DNA of 64,000 nt from Selaginella moellendorffii (Eukaryota > Streptophyta > Lycopodiopsida > Selaginellales > Selaginellaceae). This document shows, piece after piece, positions 62,424-64,000 of the stretch. How positions within the stretch are numbered: the stretch's first letter is position 1; each line of letters starts with the position of its first letter. The translations under genes and the position numbers were made by a program. Where the stretch lies: the NCBI RefSeq assembly GCF_000143415.4, contig NW_003314275.1:1685999-1749998 (forward strand). Direction: 5' to 3'. A model generated the notes under the pieces. That model was not told where the DNA came from, did no database searches, and was given only the letters and a program-made list of their open reading frames with translations.

Positions 62424-62940
62424 GAATTAACCGTAAGCATCCGCATCCCAGTCCTAGCTAAAAAACCCCTACCCATTTTGAACCGATGTTTTGGCCATGA
62501 CAAAAGCATTGTCACTATCAAAGGCCGCTGCTTCCTTGAGCAAAGCTTTGATACCAGCAAAGTCGGAGCCTCCGGACAAGTTGGCCGTGGAAGAAATCTG
62601 CAAACTCGCCGTTCGAGCCTCCTCTCGATAAGGTCCAATCTGCTGGAGAAGGTTCATCACCACATCTTTCATGCCAAGTCCCTGGATTTCTACTTTCGTG
62701 TCAGCCATGGTCTTCATCAGCACCTGAGCTCCTTTTATCACCTCTTTCACCAAAACTCCCAATTTTTCGACAGGCTGGATCCACGGAGTTGAGAGACTGT
62801 CTTTGCTCATCCCCACAACATGCGATCGTAGAGTTTTGAGCGACTGCAACAACGATGAAGAGCCTGCTTCTTGGAGCTGCATCACGCACGAGAGAACTTC
62901 CGAACGACCGTCTGGACAAAAGAGGAGCATCAGACGCTTG
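62424..62940 (-). CDS. Unrecognised helical coding frame, possibly upstream helicase exons
   Basis: A 153-codon minus-strand frame (up to 62930) with helix-forming composition: EAGSSSLLQSLKTLRSHV, PVEKLGVLVKEVIKGAQVLM, MKDVVMNLLQQIGPYREEAR and FAGIKALLKEAAAFDSDNAF. I do not recognise a family. It has the same strand as the helicase across the gap and could be one of its inner exons or another gene. Confidence 0.4.
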
Positions 62941-63116
62941 CAAGCGTAGTTATCTGTCGAGATCGATCAGCTGACGTGGCATGTCCACGTGGTCATGAGT
63001 CATGTAAAAAAGAGTCGAACACAATGAACGAGCTCATGAGTATTATGTCCATCCCTTTTCACACCACAACATGGATTTCGGGGACGATCCTGGTTGGTTG
63101 ATTTGACGTTGCTGTC

Positions 63117-64000
63117 ATGGCCGCTTCAACCCCACCACCATCTCCGCCGCCCCCACCACCACCGCCGCTGCTGCCGCCGCCGCTGTCGCCGCCGCCGCCA
63201 CCGGTTGCTGCTCAAGTTCTCGTGGCTTCCACAGAGAAGGTGGAGAAATTCAGTGGCACGAATTTCTTCACATGGGCGACAAGAATCAGGCTGATCCTCT
63301 CTGCGAAACGAGTGTGGAACATCGTTGATGGGACTGAGCCTCGTCCCGCTGAGCAAACGCTACAATGAGATTGGGATTTTCGCAATCAGCAGCAAGCCAT
63401 CACCGTCATTGGCTTGGGATTGAGCGATGAATTCTTGCCGCTGATTGATCTCACCAAGACCGCTGCTGAAATCTGGACGTCGCTTCGCACGATCTTCGTG
63501 GCCCAAGCCGCAAATTCTTCCATGCTGCTGAATCAACAATTCTTGGCGCTTCGCATCGAAACGGGTGAAACCATTGCTGTGTACGTGGGACGGATTCGAG
63601 GGCTAATGGCTGAATTGACTGGTGCTGGGTCTCCTGTCACGGATGATCGCGCCAGGGCGTTGCTGCTTGCAACCGTTTAGCACGCTCGCATCTGTTCTAT
63701 CTCACATTGATCAAGTCGTGGGTACCCTGATTGAAGAGGAACGCAAGATGAAGGGGAAGAAAGAAGCGATGCCCTCAGCCAAATCTTCCTTGCTTTATGC
63801 TGGCGCTGCGGGAGGATCATCCTCGTCCTCTCAAGCTCAGCCGAACGACACTGGTTTTCGTGGCATGTACAAACCTGGACACTTGGCGAGGGATTGCAAG
63901 AAGAAGAAAGCTGATCGTGCTAAAGCTGCCAAGAACAAAGACAAAGGAAACAAAGACAAGGGCTCTGGGACTCCTCGTAAGCTCTTGATGGCTCGCTCTG
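63117..64000 (+). pseudogene. Ty1/copia gag polyprotein remnant, runs off the window
   Basis: Starts at ATG 63117 with a Pro-rich leader, then KVEKFSGTNFFTWATRIRLI, typical of copia gag (UBN2/Retrotran_gag_2), DEFLPLIDLTKTAAEIWTSL and NQQFLALRIETGETIAVYVG. Stops occur at 63366 and 63678. The zinc knuckle expected as CFRC...GH...C reads GFRG-M-YKPGHLARDC (about 63860-63900), so both leading Cys are lost. No LTR was found to the left within the window. Confidence 0.85.

Overview
The window is nuclear DNA of a land plant, most probably a lycophyte such as Selaginella moellendorffii. The proteins are plant-specific (state-transition kinase STN7, VND/NST-type NAC factor, class III peroxidase, UGT with a PSPG box, ABCC transporter, plant aromatic amino acid decarboxylase). 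Introns are very short (about 50-70 nt) with clean GT..AG ends. Genes are compact and separated by AT-rich stretches rich in transposon debris. The species is an inference.

Layout. 255-6550: two minus-strand housekeeping genes, an XRN2/Rat1-type exoribonuclease and the thylakoid kinase STN7. 6551-16860: a gene-poor region with tandem repeats, a decayed hAT transposase, two diverged copies of a unit carrying a 12-bp minisatellite, and LTR-element traces. 16870-23730: two degraded segmental copies joined end to end. One derives from the P450/lipase/N-methyltransferase region at 31.7-37.9 kb and keeps an intact lipase; the other derives from the XRN/STN7 region at 1.9-7.9 kb and is entirely pseudogenic. 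23953-40987: a run of specialised-metabolism genes. 41177-59862: a BTB protein with a USP7/UBP12-type C-terminal region, organellar RNase II (RNR1), complex I NDUFA5, a RING-H2 E3 ligase, a peroxidase, a membrane glycosyltransferase, a VNS-type NAC factor and an ABCC transporter. 59863-64000: AT-rich DNA, a UvrD/Srs2-type helicase 3' end beside a 100-N assembly gap, and a broken Ty1/copia gag that runs off the window.

The most interesting region is 23.9-41 kb. A divergent gene pair 142 bp apart encodes a tyrosine/aromatic amino acid decarboxylase and a gamma-tocopherol-methyltransferase-like enzyme without a transit peptide. A tandem copy of the methyltransferase follows, then a CYP72-clan P450, phospholipase A1-type lipases, a coclaurine-N-methyltransferase-like enzyme and a UGT. 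Decarboxylation, N-methylation and O-glycosylation together would make hordenine-type (N-methylated tyramine) glycosides, which are reported from Selaginella. This makes it a candidate plant biosynthetic gene cluster; the pathway assignment is inference. A second notable item is the BTB-USP7/UBP12 C-terminal fusion at 41177-42370, an unusual pairing of a CUL3-adaptor domain with a deubiquitinase regulatory domain.
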